Of a stretch of DNA of 64,000 nucleotides, positions 27,701-38,232 are shown one piece after another. The stretch is taken from NCBI GenBank assembly GCA_001939945.1, contig MOEB01000015.1:39896-103895 (forward strand). Direction: 5' to 3'. Made by a program: the position numbers and the translations under genes. The stretch is from Aerophototrophica crusticola (GTDB lineage Bacteria; Pseudomonadota; Alphaproteobacteria; Azospirillales; Azospirillaceae). Under the pieces are notes generated by a model that was not told the origin of the DNA, searched no databases, and saw only the letters and a list, made by a program, of their open reading frames with translations. The stretch's first letter is position 1. Each line of letters starts with the position of its first letter.

Positions 27701-28345
27701 TCAGGCGAGGATGATGTCGAACCGCCCGGCCAGGGCGCCCGTCTCGATCCCGTCGGCCGGTTCCAGCCGCACCGCAACAGCTGCCCGTTGTTCCGGCGAC
27801 AGGCGGGAGAAGATGAAGTCCCTCGGGTTGCCAGGGTCCCCCTCCACATACATCTGGGTCACCAGCCGGGACCGGCCGGGGGCGGCCACGGCGAAATGCA
27901 CATGGGGCGTCCGCCCGCTGTAAGCCACCGGCCGGATGGTGCGGAACCGGTAGCGGCCATCCGCGTCCGTCCGGGTGCGGCCATAGCCCTGGAAGTTGCC
28001 GTCCCGGCCCTGCTCACGGTCGGCGGGGTGGTGGTAGATGCCGTTGGCGTCGCACTGCCAGGCCTCCACCAGCGCCCCGGCCAGGGGCGTGCCGTCGGCG
28101 GCCAGGACCCGGCCGGACAGGTGGGTGACCTGCCCCATGGCCTGCGCCGCCCGCCCGGTGACCCGCACCAGGTCCCAGTCATGCTCGGCGGGCAACTCGG
28201 TGGGATAGAAGGGCCCCGCCGTCTGCCGCGGGGTCGGCACCAGGGCCCGGGCGGGGGCCGGCAGCGCCGCGAACGCCGCCAGGGCGGCAGCCCCGGTGAG
28301 CAGGCGCCGGCGAGGGAGGTGGATGGTTGGGCGGGACTCGGCCAT
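27701..28345 (-). CDS. Exported intradiol ring-cleavage dioxygenase-like protein
   Basis: 214 aa. Twin-arginine-type leader (PRRRLLTGAAALAAFA, cleavage near ARALVP). The intradiol fold shows TAGPFYPTEL, a Tyr in GIYHHPAD and the ligand set GRYRFRTIRP...TPHVHF (second Tyr and two His) that holds non-haem Fe(III). These exported variants are related to protocatechuate and catechol dioxygenases, but their natural substrate is usually unknown. Tat export fits a metalloenzyme folded before transport. It lies 39 bp after meaB on the same strand. Confidence 0.87.
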   Translation of the reverse strand: MAESRPTIHLPRRRLLTGAAALAAFAALPAPARALVPTPRQTAGPFYPTELPAEHDWDLVRVTGRAAQAMGQVTHLSGRVLAADGTPLAGALVEAWQCDANGIYHHPADREQGRDGNFQGYGRTRTDADGRYRFRTIRPVAYSGRTPHVHFAVAAPGRSRLVTQMYVEGDPGNPRDFIFSRLSPEQRAAVAVRLEPADGIETGALAGRFDIILA

Positions 28346-28384
28346 GGACAGGAGGTGTGGCCGGACCGGGTCCGGGGCAAGGGG

Positions 28385-29380
28385 CTATACCGTCCGCTCC
28401 CCCCGGAAGAGCCCCAGCAACTGCCGCGCCGCCATGCCGGGCGTCACCTTCCCGGCCGCCGCGGCGCGCTCAAGACTCGGCAGCGCGGCCCGGACGCCCG
28501 GGTCGTTGGTGAAGGAGGACAGCAGGTTCTCGCGGATCTCGTTCCACATCCAGGTGCGGGCCTGGGCGGCGCGGCGACGGTCCAGGGCGCCGGTGCCGCC
28601 CAGCGTGCGGCGGTAGTCGCCGATGCGGTCCCACACCGCCCCCACCCCCTGCCCCTCCAGGGCGGAGCAGGACAGGACCGGCACCCGCCAGGCCGGGTCG
28701 GCGGGGCGCAGCATGGACAGGGCGTGACGATATTCCGCCACCGCGTGCCGGGCGGCGGCGGCCAAGGCGCCGTCGGCCTTGTTGACGACGATCATGTCCG
28801 CCAGCTCGACGATGCCCTTCTTGATGCCTTGCAGCTCGTCCCCGCCCGCCGGGGGCAGCAGCAGCAGGAACAAATCCACCATGTCGGCCACGGCCGTCTC
28901 CGACTGGCCCACGCCTACCGTCTCCACGATGACAAGGTCATAGCCCGCGGCCTCTACCAACAGCATGGCTTCCCGCGTGCGCCGCGCCACGCCGCCCAGG
29001 GTGCTGCCGGCGGGGGAGGGACGGATGAAGGCGGAGGGGTGGCGCGACAGCTCCTCCATCCTTGTCTTGTCGCCCAGGATGCTGCCGCCGGTGCGCTGGC
29101 TGCTGGGGTCCACGGCCAGGACCGCCACCTTGTGCCCCTGGCCGATGACGTGCAGGCCGAACGCCTCGATGAAGGTGGACTTGCCCACCCCCGGCACCCC
29201 GGTGATCCCCAGGCGCACGCCCTTGCCCGTGTGGGGCAGCAAGGCGGCCAGCAGCGCCTCCGCCCGTTCCCGGTGGTCGGGGCGGGTACTTTCCACCAGG
29301 GTGATGCCCCGGGCCAGGGCCCGCCTGTCGCCGGACAGGATGGCGGGGGCGAGGGAATCGGGGGAGAGGGTGTCAGGCAT
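28385..29380 (-). CDS. meaB: Methylmalonyl-CoA mutase-associated GTPase MeaB (ArgK family)
   Basis: 331 aa. G3E-type GTPase with P-loop GVPGVGKST, Walker B/switch region VETVGVGQSE, base-recognition NKAD, and a C-terminal dimerisation arm. It protects and loads adenosylcobalamin-dependent methylmalonyl-CoA mutase during propionyl-CoA metabolism. The mutase genes are not in the window. Its start overlaps the end of the upstream PIN gene by eight bases, so the antitoxin, toxin and meaB form one transcription unit. Confidence 0.95.
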   Translation of the reverse strand: MPDTLSPDSLAPAILSGDRRALARGITLVESTRPDHRERAEALLAALLPHTGKGVRLGITGVPGVGKSTFIEAFGLHVIGQGHKVAVLAVDPSSQRTGGSILGDKTRMEELSRHPSAFIRPSPAGSTLGGVARRTREAMLLVEAAGYDLVIVETVGVGQSETAVADMVDLFLLLLPPAGGDELQGIKKGIVELADMIVVNKADGALAAAARHAVAEYRHALSMLRPADPAWRVPVLSCSALEGQGVGAVWDRIGDYRRTLGGTGALDRRRAAQARTWMWNEIRENLLSSFTNDPGVRAALPSLERAAAAGKVTPGMAARQLLGLFRGERTV

Positions 29381-29759
29381 GGGGCCAGAGCCTTCGGATC
29401 GGGAAGACGTCCAGGGCCGTATCGACGCTGACCAGGCCGATGTTCCGCAACCTGGCCTGGGCCACGATCATGCGGTCGAACGGGTCGCGATGCTCGCCCT
29501 CCATCTCCCCTGCCAGCTTGGCGTCCTGGTAATCAATGGGGATGACCGCGACATTGCTTCGCGCCAACAGGGCGCCCAGGTCGCCGACGGGCGGAAGCTT
29601 GCCGAGCCGGACCTTGGTCGTGATCTCCCAGACGCTGACCGCGCTCATCAACAGGGTCTGCCCGTCCGCCTCCAACTGGGTCACCACCGGCCGCGGGATC
29701 GCGGCAGTTCCGCCCGCCCACCAGAGGAACACATGGGTGTCCAGCAGCAGGGTCGTCAC
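29373..29759 (-). CDS. PIN-domain toxin (VapC type)
   Basis: 128 aa, GTG start sharing GTGA with the antitoxin stop. PIN residues: LLLDTHVFLWW (first Asp), SAVSVWEITTK (Glu), RDPFDRMIVAQA and VSVDTALDVF (acidic pair). A Mg2+-dependent RNase that would cleave RNA when freed from its antitoxin. Second toxin-antitoxin module of the window, leading into meaB. Confidence 0.88.
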   Translation of the reverse strand: MTTLLLDTHVFLWWAGGTAAIPRPVVTQLEADGQTLLMSAVSVWEITTKVRLGKLPPVGDLGALLARSNVAVIPIDYQDAKLAGEMEGEHRDPFDRMIVAQARLRNIGLVSVDTALDVFPIRRLWPHA

Positions 29760-30019
29760 TTGTCCCCGCCTGGAAAGATCGGGCCGTCCTCCCACGCGCG
29801 CAGCTCTTCCTCCGGGAGCGGGTCGAAGAAGCTGTCGGGTACGGTCACCTGGTCCTTGGCGAAGCCATACAACCCCTTGCGGGACATGGGCCGGGGCAGA
29901 CGCACCAGCCGTGCCACCGGCAGCCCGTCACGGGCCAGCACCACCTCCTCCCCCGCGTCCAGGTCGCGGAGCAGGGCGGACAGGGTGGGGTCGTCGTCGC
30001 GGACGTTGACGGTCTTCAT
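29756..30019 (-). CDS. Phd/YefM-family antitoxin
   Basis: 87 aa from MKTVNVRDDDPTLSALL. The DAGEEVVLARDGLPVARLV segment is typical of the Phd/YefM dimer and DNA-binding domain; the C-terminal half (DSFFDPLPEEELRAWEDG) is the toxin-binding tail. It overlaps the toxin by four bases. A start further upstream is open in frame but would add unrelated sequence. Confidence 0.87.
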   Translation of the reverse strand: MKTVNVRDDDPTLSALLRDLDAGEEVVLARDGLPVARLVRLPRPMSRKGLYGFAKDQVTVPDSFFDPLPEEELRAWEDGPIFPGGDK

Positions 30020-30181
30020 GGGGGGATGATGGACCAGGGCCGTTGACAGGTCAAACCCGCCTGGGAAATGCCCGCCGAGCGCCGCACGGACCGATAGCCC
30101 GAACGGGTTATCACCCCTGGAAGCGTTCCGGGTCGGCGACCTGCATGCGACAGTAGGGGGTAAACCGCGTGGAGTGCCCCG

Positions 30182-30607
30182 ATGCCTCCCGACTATGACG
30201 GGTCCGCCCCTGTCCTTGAGACTGACCGTGCCCCGGCGCAACCGGCAGGGCAGCCCGGCTTACGCCGGGTCCCTGCCTGGCTCGCCCGCATGCTGGGCAT
30301 CGAGCGACGAGGCGCCCCGCGCTGGCAGCCGCAAAGCGGGCTGGTGCAGGTGGGCGGCGTGTTGCTGAAGGTCGCGGATGTCAGCGCCACCGGATTGCGC
30401 ATCCAGGGCTATCGCGGCTCCCTCAGCCCCCAGGACCGGTTCGCCCTGACCCTGTACCTGGCCGACGCCACCGGCCGGCTGGAGCTGGAGGCGGAGGCCA
30501 TCGTCGGCTGGCGGTCCGGCGACAAGCTGGGCGCCGCCTTCTATGGCCTGTCGCGGGAGGACCGGGTGCGGCTGGAGGCATTCCTGGCCGCGGTGGACGG
30601 CACCTGA
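30182..30607 (+). CDS. PilZ domain protein
   Basis: 141 aa. After a disordered Pro-rich start, the c-di-GMP-binding signature appears: ERRGAPR (RxxxR-type) and DVSATGLRI (D/NxSxxG), followed by the beta-barrel through LGAAFYGLSREDRVRL. Cytoplasmic cyclic di-GMP receptor of unknown output. The diguanylate cyclase at 22.4-23.3 kb could be a source of ligand. Single gene, convergent with the ABC exporter. Confidence 0.82.
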   Translation: MPPDYDGSAPVLETDRAPAQPAGQPGLRRVPAWLARMLGIERRGAPRWQPQSGLVQVGGVLLKVADVSATGLRIQGYRGSLSPQDRFALTLYLADATGRLELEAEAIVGWRSGDKLGAAFYGLSREDRVRLEAFLAAVDGT

Positions 30608-30625
30608 CACGCCCGTCCCAGCCCG

Positions 30626-30647
30626 CGACTTTCGAATTCGAAAGTCG
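30626..30647. repeat. Perfect 22-bp palindrome around TTCGAATTCGAA
   Basis: 30626-30647 is self-complementary along its whole length with no loop. Its 16-base core CTTTCGAATTCGAAAG recurs at 45364-45379. Both copies sit in convergent gaps, here two bases from the exporter stop codon. Confidence 0.7.
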
Positions 30648-30649
30648 GC

Positions 30650-32539
<1,890 letters not shown>

Positions 32540-32631
32540 GACAGGGCAAGGTAGGCGCACCGGATGCCCCTGGAAAGTGCCGGCTTGCCACGGTGCCGCG
32601 CATCCCTGCCCCGCACAGTTGGTTTTCTGTT

Positions 32632-32704
32632 CCCTCGGCCGCCAAGTGCCGCCACGCGACGGCTTGGCTCATGCGGACACGTGTCCGCGCGGCCGCGGTC
32701 GGTC
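32632..32704 (+). repeat. Covarying-hairpin repeat family, degraded unit D
   Basis: Retains CCCTCGGCCGCC..., GCCG/CGGC arms around a changed loop, GGCTTGGCTCA, and a perfect third hairpin GCGGAC-ACGT-GTCCGC at 32673-32688. It sits between the ABC exporter and upp. Confidence 0.55.
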
Positions 32705-32781
32705 AGCGTCATGGATGCCGCTGACGGGACCGATCCGGCACGCTATGCTCCCGCCGATCCTGATACTGACGGCCGGGCCCC

Positions 32782-33432
32782 ATGCGCACCCATCCCGATT
32801 ACCCGAACCTGTTCATCCTGGACCACCCGCTGATCCAGCACAAACTCAGCCACATGCGGGACAAGAGCCGGTCCACCATGGGCTTCCGGCAATTGCTGCG
32901 GGAGATCGCCCTGCTGATGGGGTATGAGATCACCCGCGACCTGAAGCTGACGACGGAGCGGATCGAGACGCCGCTGACCGTCATGGACGCCCCGGTGATC
33001 GAGGGCAAGAAGCTGGCCATCGTCCCCATCCTGCGCGCCGGGCTGGTGATGGCGGAGGGGCTGCTGGAGTTGGTCCCCGCGGCGCGCGAGGGGCATATCG
33101 GCCTGTACCGCGACCATGAGACCAAGCGCCCGGTCGAGTACCTGGTGAAGCTGCCGGACCCGGCGGGTCGCATCTTCATCCTGGTGGACCCCATGCTGGC
33201 CACCGGCTATTCCGCCGTCCATGCCGTGGACGTGCTGAACCGCCACGGGGTGCTGGACGCCCAGATCCGCTTCATGGCCCTGGTCAGCGCGCCGGAGGGG
33301 GTGAAGGTCTTCCACGACGCCCACCCCAGCGTCCCCGTCTTCACCGCCGCCCTGGACAGCCATCTGAACGAGAACGCCTACATCGTCCCCGGCCTGGGCG
33401 ACGCGGGCGACCGGCTGTTCGGCACGAAGTGA
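32782..33432 (+). CDS. upp: Uracil phosphoribosyltransferase
   Basis: 216 aa, full length. Makes UMP from uracil and PRPP in pyrimidine salvage. Signature pieces: [28 protein letters not shown] and the PRPP-binding [12 protein letters not shown], with the C-terminal uracil-site region [17 protein letters not shown]. Cytoplasmic. Single gene; no uracil permease follows, and a toxin-antitoxin pair lies 47 bp downstream. Confidence 0.97.
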   Translation: MRTHPDYPNLFILDHPLIQHKLSHMRDKSRSTMGFRQLLREIALLMGYEITRDLKLTTERIETPLTVMDAPVIEGKKLAIVPILRAGLVMAEGLLELVPAAREGHIGLYRDHETKRPVEYLVKLPDPAGRIFILVDPMLATGYSAVHAVDVLNRHGVLDAQIRFMALVSAPEGVKVFHDAHPSVPVFTAALDSHLNENAYIVPGLGDAGDRLFGTK

Positions 33433-33479
33433 GGGGCGGGCCTTGAGCCCATGCCAGATTTGACATAATTTGGTGTTGG

Positions 33480-33842
33480 ATGCGTGAGCCCAAGCCAGTT
33501 TATTGGGTCGGCTCCGGTCGAAAGGACGTGCGGGCATTCCCGGAGGACATCCGGGACGCCGTGGGCTTTGCCCTCTTTGCGGCTCAGACCGGGGGCAAAC
33601 ACCCACATGCCAAGCCCTTGGCTGGATTCGGCAGTGCGGGCGTGTTGGAGATCGTGGAGGACGGTGAAGGGGATACGTACCGGTGCGTCTACACCGTCCG
33701 TTTCTCGGACGCCGTCTATGTCCTCCATGCCTTCCAGAAGAAGTCGAAGCGTGGGATCGAGACACCACAGTCAGAGATCGCGTTGGTCAGAAGCCGGCTG
33801 AAACTGGCGGAAGACCATTACCGGGGCAGGAGGTCAGGATGA
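33480..33842 (+). CDS. HigB/Gp49-like toxin of a toxin-first module
   Basis: 120 aa. RelE-superfamily features of the phage Gp49/HigB-2 type: KPLAGFGSAGVLEIVED, YRCVYTVRFSDAVYVLHAFQKK and the terminal basic helix. Such proteins cleave mRNA on the ribosome. It precedes its antitoxin and overlaps it by ATGA, the reversed order typical of higBA. A TTGACATAATTT stretch just upstream may be the promoter. Confidence 0.87.
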   Translation: MREPKPVYWVGSGRKDVRAFPEDIRDAVGFALFAAQTGGKHPHAKPLAGFGSAGVLEIVEDGEGDTYRCVYTVRFSDAVYVLHAFQKKSKRGIETPQSEIALVRSRLKLAEDHYRGRRSG

Positions 33843-34168
33843 CGGACGAGCCATCAGGCGTGATTGCCATTGAGGGCGGCAGCGGCAATGTGTTCGCCGA
33901 CCTGGGTTTGGACCAACCCGACCTGCGCTTGGCAAAGGCCCGCATCGCCCTACAGATCGCCCAGGTGATCCAGGACCGTGGCCTGACCCAAGTCCGCGCC
34001 GCGGAACTGCTGGGCATCGACCAGCCAAAGGTTTCATCCCTGGTGCGGGGCAAGCTGGCCGGGTTCACGCTGGAACGGCTGCTGCGATTCCTGAACGCGC
34101 TGGGCTATGACGTGGAGATCACATTGCGGCCCAGCGGCGCTCAAGGGCAGATCGCCGTGGCGGCCTGA
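33839..34168 (+). CDS. HigA-like XRE-family antitoxin
   Basis: 109 aa with a strong ribosome site (AGGAGGTCAGG) inside the toxin gene. The helix-turn-helix spans about residues 38-90 (LTQVRAAELLGIDQPKVSSL), with the VRGKLAGFTLERLLRFLNALG helix pair typical of HigA-2 proteins. It should bind the operon promoter and neutralise the upstream toxin. Its stop lies two bases from the convergent globin gene's stop. Confidence 0.88.
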   Translation: MTDEPSGVIAIEGGSGNVFADLGLDQPDLRLAKARIALQIAQVIQDRGLTQVRAAELLGIDQPKVSSLVRGKLAGFTLERLLRFLNALGYDVEITLRPSGAQGQIAVAA

Positions 34169-34169
34169 C

Positions 34170-34589
34170 TCACCCCACCGGGGCGGTGGCCGCCGCGTCC
34201 TTCATGACGCCGGAGACAAGGGCGTAGGTGGCGGCCCAGGCGTCCCGCACCGCCGGGGTGAAGCCGGCGCCCAGGCCCTGTTCCAGGGTCCAGAGCAGGG
34301 CGGTGCCCACCGTGTCATAGTCCTTTTCCCGCACGCCATAGCGGGCATGGCGCACGCCCATGTCCCGCAGCACCGGCACGATGGCGTCCGGCGCCTTCAG
34401 CGCGGCCACTGCCGCGGCCAGCGACGCCATCAGCTTCTGGCCCTGGATGACCATGTCTTCCCGGAACAGGGGCTTCAGGGCCGGGTCCAGCTCGAACAGC
34501 TTGCCATAGAACAGGGCCGCCGCCTGTTCCTTGATCGGCACCACCTTGGCGAAGCTGGCCTGTACCAGCTTGACCTGTTCCGGCGTCAT
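34170..34589 (-). CDS. Single-domain bacterial haemoglobin
   Basis: 139 aa. Globin fold starting MTPEQVKLVQASFAKV, with the FYGKLFELDPALKPLF CD region and a proximal His in MGVRHARYGV, matching neuroglobin/Vitreoscilla-like bacterial globins; no reductase domain is attached. It binds O2 or NO. The ATG at 34589 has GGGGGAGGA upstream, which favours it over the ATG at 34610. It lies 180 bp from the divergent iron permease. Confidence 0.9.
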   Translation of the reverse strand: MTPEQVKLVQASFAKVVPIKEQAAALFYGKLFELDPALKPLFREDMVIQGQKLMASLAAAVAALKAPDAIVPVLRDMGVRHARYGVREKDYDTVGTALLWTLEQGLGAGFTPAVRDAWAATYALVSGVMKDAAATAPVG

Positions 34590-34771
34590 GGCTTCCTCCC
34601 CCGCTTGCATGCGCGCGACTTCCTTCCCGAAAGGGGTGCATGGGTAGCCCGTCCGGGTCAAGGGCCAAGCTGGGTTCGTGACAAGGGGGACGCGGCCAGC
34701 CGTCGCGGCGGGGCAGCCCGGCGGGCCGCGGGGGTTGCGAACCGCTCGCAGGACGTGGGACAACCAGCCCC

Positions 34772-36481
34772 ATGGTGGACCAACCCCTGACCGGATTCCG
34801 ACCCCCGCCCGACGCCGCCCGGCCCCCCGGGCGGCTGGCTGCCTGGCTGCCCAGCCCCTGGCTGGTGGGCGGGCTGCTGGTCGCCTTGCTGGTGGCCCTG
34901 CCGGTGCTGATCGTGGGCAGCCGCGTGCTCGTGCCTACGGACGGGGTGTGGGACCATCTGGCGGCCACGGTGCTGCCCCGCTACCTGGCCAACACGGTGA
35001 GCCTGGTGCTGGGGGTAGGCATCGGGGTTCTGGTGATCGGCATCGGCACGGCCTGGCTGGTCACCATGTGCCGCTTCCCCGGCCGGCGGGTGTTGGAATG
35101 GGCGCTGCTGCTGCCCCTGGCCATGCCGGCCTATGTCATGGCCTATGTCTATACCGACCTGCTGCAGTTCGTGGGCCCGGTGCAGACCGCGCTGCGGGAG
35201 GCGTTCGGCTGGACACGGGCCGATTACTGGTTCCCCAACATCCGGTCCCTGGGCGGCGCCATCGCCGTGCTGTCCTTCGTGCTGTACCCCTATGTCTACC
35301 TGCTGGCCCGGGCGGCGTTCCTGGAACAGTCGGTCTGCGTGCTGGAGGTCAGCCGCACCCTGGGCGCCGGCGCCTGGCGCGCCTTCTTCCGGGTGGCCCT
35401 GCCCCTGGCGCGGCCGGCCATCGTGGCGGGGCTGGCCCTGTCCATGATGGAGGTGCTGGCGGATTTCGGCACCGTGCAATACTTCGCCGTGGACACCTTC
35501 ACGACAGGCATCTACCGCACCTGGTTCGCCCTGGGGCAGCCGGTGGCCGCGGCGCAGCTGGCCGCCGTGCTGATGCTGTTCGTGCTGGCCGTGCTGGCGC
35601 TGGAGCGGACAAGCCGCGGGGCCGCCCGCTATCACCATTCCACCGGCCGATACCGCGCCCTGCCCAGCTACAAGCTGGGGCCCGCCCGGGCCGCCGTGGC
35701 GCTGGCGGCCTGCGCCCTGCCTGTCCTGCTGGGCTTCGCCCTGCCCTGCCTGCTGCTGCTGCGCATGACCTTCGAGGGGGGCGACGCCCTGTTCGGGCCG
35801 GTGTTCCTGAGGCTGGCGGGCAATTCCCTGACCCTGGCCGGCATCACCGCCGTGCTGGCGGTCACCCTGGCGTCCCTGGTGGCCTATGGCATGCGGCTGC
35901 GGCCCGGGCCGGTGCTGCGCGGCGCGGCGCGGGTGGCGGGCATGGGCTATGCGGTCCCCGGCAGCGTCATCGCCGTGGGCATCCTGATCCCCGCGGCCAG
36001 CTTCGACAACGCCCTGGACGGCTTCATGCGGTCCACCTTCGGCCTGTCCACGGGCCTACTGCTGTCCGGCACCATCGTGGCCGTGGTCTATGCCTATCTG
36101 GTGCGGTTCCTGGCGGTCAGCCTGAACACGGTGGAGGCCAGCCTGGGCAAGATCCGCCCCACCCTGGACCATGCCAGCCGCATCCTGGGCCACACCCCCG
36201 GCGGCACCCTGGTGCGGGTCCATGCCCCGATCATGAAGGGCAGCCTGCTGACCGCCGCCCTGCTGGTGTTCGTAGACGTGATGAAGGAGCTGCCGGCGAC
36301 CATGATCGTCCGGCCCTTCAACTTCGACACCCTGGCCGTGCGGGTCTATACCCTGGCCAGCGACGCGCGCCTGGCAGAGGCCAGCACCGCCGCCCTGGCC
36401 ATCGTCGTCGTCGGCATCCTGCCGGTGGTCCTGCTGAGCCGCGCCATCGCCAGGAGCCGCCCCGGCCACGAGAACGGCTGA
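34772..36481 (+). CDS. fbpB: Iron(III) ABC transporter permease (FbpB/FutB type)
   Basis: 569 aa, about 12 membrane helices in two homologous halves. Each half has a permease coupling loop: EVSRTLGAGAWRAFFRVALPLARPA in the first (cited in part: SRTLGAGAWRAFF) and SRILGHTPGGTLVRVHAP in the second. It moves Fe3+ delivered by the periplasmic binding protein encoded at 38233. The ATP-binding subunit is not in the window, and two unrelated gene sets separate permease from binding protein. Confidence 0.9.
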   Translation: MVDQPLTGFRPPPDAARPPGRLAAWLPSPWLVGGLLVALLVALPVLIVGSRVLVPTDGVWDHLAATVLPRYLANTVSLVLGVGIGVLVIGIGTAWLVTMCRFPGRRVLEWALLLPLAMPAYVMAYVYTDLLQFVGPVQTALREAFGWTRADYWFPNIRSLGGAIAVLSFVLYPYVYLLARAAFLEQSVCVLEVSRTLGAGAWRAFFRVALPLARPAIVAGLALSMMEVLADFGTVQYFAVDTFTTGIYRTWFALGQPVAAAQLAAVLMLFVLAVLALERTSRGAARYHHSTGRYRALPSYKLGPARAAVALAACALPVLLGFALPCLLLLRMTFEGGDALFGPVFLRLAGNSLTLAGITAVLAVTLASLVAYGMRLRPGPVLRGAARVAGMGYAVPGSVIAVGILIPAASFDNALDGFMRSTFGLSTGLLLSGTIVAVVYAYLVRFLAVSLNTVEASLGKIRPTLDHASRILGHTPGGTLVRVHAPIMKGSLLTAALLVFVDVMKELPATMIVRPFNFDTLAVRVYTLASDARLAEASTAALAIVVVGILPVVLLSRAIARSRPGHENG

Positions 36482-36550
36482 GGGGCCCGGTTCCCGCGAG
36501 GGCCGTTCCGCGTTATCCTCGCTCATGACAGTGAGGACGGGAGGCCCCCG

Positions 36551-36793
36551 ATGGACACGCTGATGCGCGACCAGTCCCTGGAAGCCCTGGCCGAGGAGGT
36601 GGCCCGGCTGGAGGGGAGCAGCGTGGCCGACGCCGTGCGCCGGGCGCTGGAGGAGCGGAAGGCGCGGCTGGAGGAGGTGGCGGAACGCCGCCGTAAGATC
36701 GATGAGTTGGTGGCGGAGGTGCGGAAGCTCCCTGTCCTGGACCCCCGCGACCACGGGGAGATGCTGTATGACGAGTACGGCATCCCGAAATGA
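36551..36793 (+). CDS. VapB-type antitoxin
   Basis: 80 aa. The N-terminus RDQSLEALAEEVARLEGSSV forms the dimerising helix-strand region seen in Rv0623-type VapB proteins (transcription-factor fold), followed by a charged coiled helix and the toxin-binding tail PRDHGEMLYDEYGIPK. It overlaps the toxin by ATGA. Located 69 bp after the iron permease. Confidence 0.83.
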   Translation: MDTLMRDQSLEALAEEVARLEGSSVADAVRRALEERKARLEEVAERRRKIDELVAEVRKLPVLDPRDHGEMLYDEYGIPK

Positions 36794-37209
36794 GCGAAGC
36801 GGCCGTCGATACCTCGTCCGTCCTGGCCGTCCTGCTTGGCGAGCCGGAGGGGCCGGCATTTGCCGACTTCATGGCGGGAAACCAGCTGCTGATGTCGGCC
36901 GGGACCCGGATTGAGTTGGAGCTGGTCGTCCAACGCCGCTTGCCCCAGGGCGGCCTTCCCCGGCTGCATGCCCTTCTGGCAACCCTGAAGCTGACCATCG
37001 TTCCGGTGGACGAGGAGCAGGCGCGCATCGCCTGTGAGGCGGCGCACCGGTTCGGCCAGGGCCGGGCGGCGCCCCCCGCCGTGCTGAACTTCGGCGACCT
37101 GTTCGCCTATGCCCTGGCAAGGGCACGGGGCCTGCCGCTGCTGTTCAAGGGGGAGGATTTCGCCCGGACGGACATCCGCCCCGCCTGCCCTGCGGACCCT
37201 GCCCTCTGA
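36790..37209 (+). CDS. PIN-domain toxin (VapC type)
   Basis: 139 aa. PIN residues: AAVDTSSVLAVLLGEPEG (first Asp), AGTRIELELV (Glu), LNFGDLFAYALAR (Asp) and FKGEDFARTDI (last Asp pair, the typical KGxDF.TDI ending). Endoribonuclease toxin of the fourth module. The lipoprotein gene that follows may start within the toxin's stop codon. Confidence 0.88.
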   Translation: MSEAAVDTSSVLAVLLGEPEGPAFADFMAGNQLLMSAGTRIELELVVQRRLPQGGLPRLHALLATLKLTIVPVDEEQARIACEAAHRFGQGRAAPPAVLNFGDLFAYALARARGLPLLFKGEDFARTDIRPACPADPAL

Positions 37210-38180
37210 CCCGCTTTCCTGTCCTGGTCCTGGCCTTGGCCCTGCTGCTGGCCGCCTGCGGCGAGCCGCCAGCCGGGCCCCCGCCGCCCGCCCTGGACGC
37301 GCCGGTGGTGCTGCCCGTGCAGGCCGGCGGGTCCGACCTGATGGTCCAGGCCTCGGTGAACGGCGGCACCCCGGAGACCTTCATCGTCGACAGCGGCCTG
37401 ACCGGGACCCACGTGCTGGGCCGCGACACGGCGGAGCGGCTGGGGCTGGAGCAGCACGGCTTCGCCCTGGTGGGAAGCTGGGCCGGGCTGGGCATGGCCC
37501 GTTTCACCCGGGTGGAAAGCCTGGGCCTGGGCGGGCTGGAGCTGCGCGGCCTGCCCATGGCGGTGGTGGGGCTGCCGCCGGGCGTGCTGGCCCGCGACGG
37601 CGGCGTGGCGCTGGCGGGCTTCCTGGGGCAGCCCCTGTTCGATGCCTATGCCGTCACCGTGGACGTGCCCGCCGGGACCCTGACCCTGTCACCCCCCGGC
37701 GGGCCGGTGCCGGAGGGGGCCATCACCCTGCCCCTGCTGCCCGGGCCCATGCCCCTGGTGGAACTGCGGGTGGACGGGCAGCCGGTACGCCTGTCCATCG
37801 ATACCGGGGCCGCCACCAGCGACATCACCCTGTATGAAGACGTGGCGGAGCGCCTGGGCCTGCGGGCGCGCTATGGCGAGGGCCGCCGCAGCCGCGCCCT
37901 GGCCGCCGCCGGGGAGGTGGAGTTCGAGAAGCTGACGGTGGGGGAGGTCCGCGTCGGCCCCCAGCGCCTGCCCAAGGTGGAGCTGGACATCGTCCCCCGG
38001 GCCACCCTGTGGGACCGTCTGTTCCCTGGCGACTGGGACGGGGTGGTGGGCCTGGGCCTGCTGGCCCAGTACCGCTTCACCCTGGACATCCCGAGGGGAA
38101 GGCTGGTGCTTGTGCCGCTGACCACCCATGACAGCAGTTTCTGGCAGAGGCTGGAGGACAAGAGCGCCGCGCCCCAATAA
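37206..38180 (+). CDS. Lipoprotein with two retropepsin-like aspartyl protease halves
   Basis: About 325 aa. The best export signal (TRFPVLVLALALLLAACG, lipobox LAAC) needs a non-standard CTG start at 37206 overlapping the PIN stop; the first ordinary start is TTG at 37236, which truncates the signal. Two similar halves each carry an aspartate loop: TFIVDSGLTGTHVLG with TAERLGL, and LSIDTGAATSDITLY with VAERLGL. A single chain could thus form a pseudo-dimer active site. Probably a periplasmic membrane-anchored protease; the substrate is unknown. Confidence 0.75.
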   Translation: MTRFPVLVLALALLLAACGEPPAGPPPPALDAPVVLPVQAGGSDLMVQASVNGGTPETFIVDSGLTGTHVLGRDTAERLGLEQHGFALVGSWAGLGMARFTRVESLGLGGLELRGLPMAVVGLPPGVLARDGGVALAGFLGQPLFDAYAVTVDVPAGTLTLSPPGGPVPEGAITLPLLPGPMPLVELRVDGQPVRLSIDTGAATSDITLYEDVAERLGLRARYGEGRRSRALAAAGEVEFEKLTVGEVRVGPQRLPKVELDIVPRATLWDRLFPGDWDGVVGLGLLAQYRFTLDIPRGRLVLVPLTTHDSSFWQRLEDKSAAPQ

Positions 38181-38212
38181 AAAGGCCCGCCGCGAGGGAT
38201 CGCGGCGGGCCT
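38178..38212 (-). terminator. Rho-independent terminator of fbpA
   Basis: On the minus strand AGGCCCGCCGCG pairs perfectly with CGCGGCGGGCCT across a six-base loop, followed by TTTTTATT. It overlaps the end of the convergent lipoprotein gene and ends 20 bases past the fbpA stop. Confidence 0.85.
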
Positions 38213-38232
38213 GGTCAATCAATGCGACCGGC

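Noticed and set aside
26174..29431. 1085-codon plus-strand open frame opposite yhhQ, rpmB, the dioxygenase and meaB
   Set aside because: It spans four clear minus-strand genes and their gaps; composition is typical of antisense frames in GC-rich DNA.
33480..34168. Treating the HigBA pair as a prophage remnant because of Gp49-like similarity
   Set aside because: No integrase, att-like repeats or other phage genes; neighbours are core genes.
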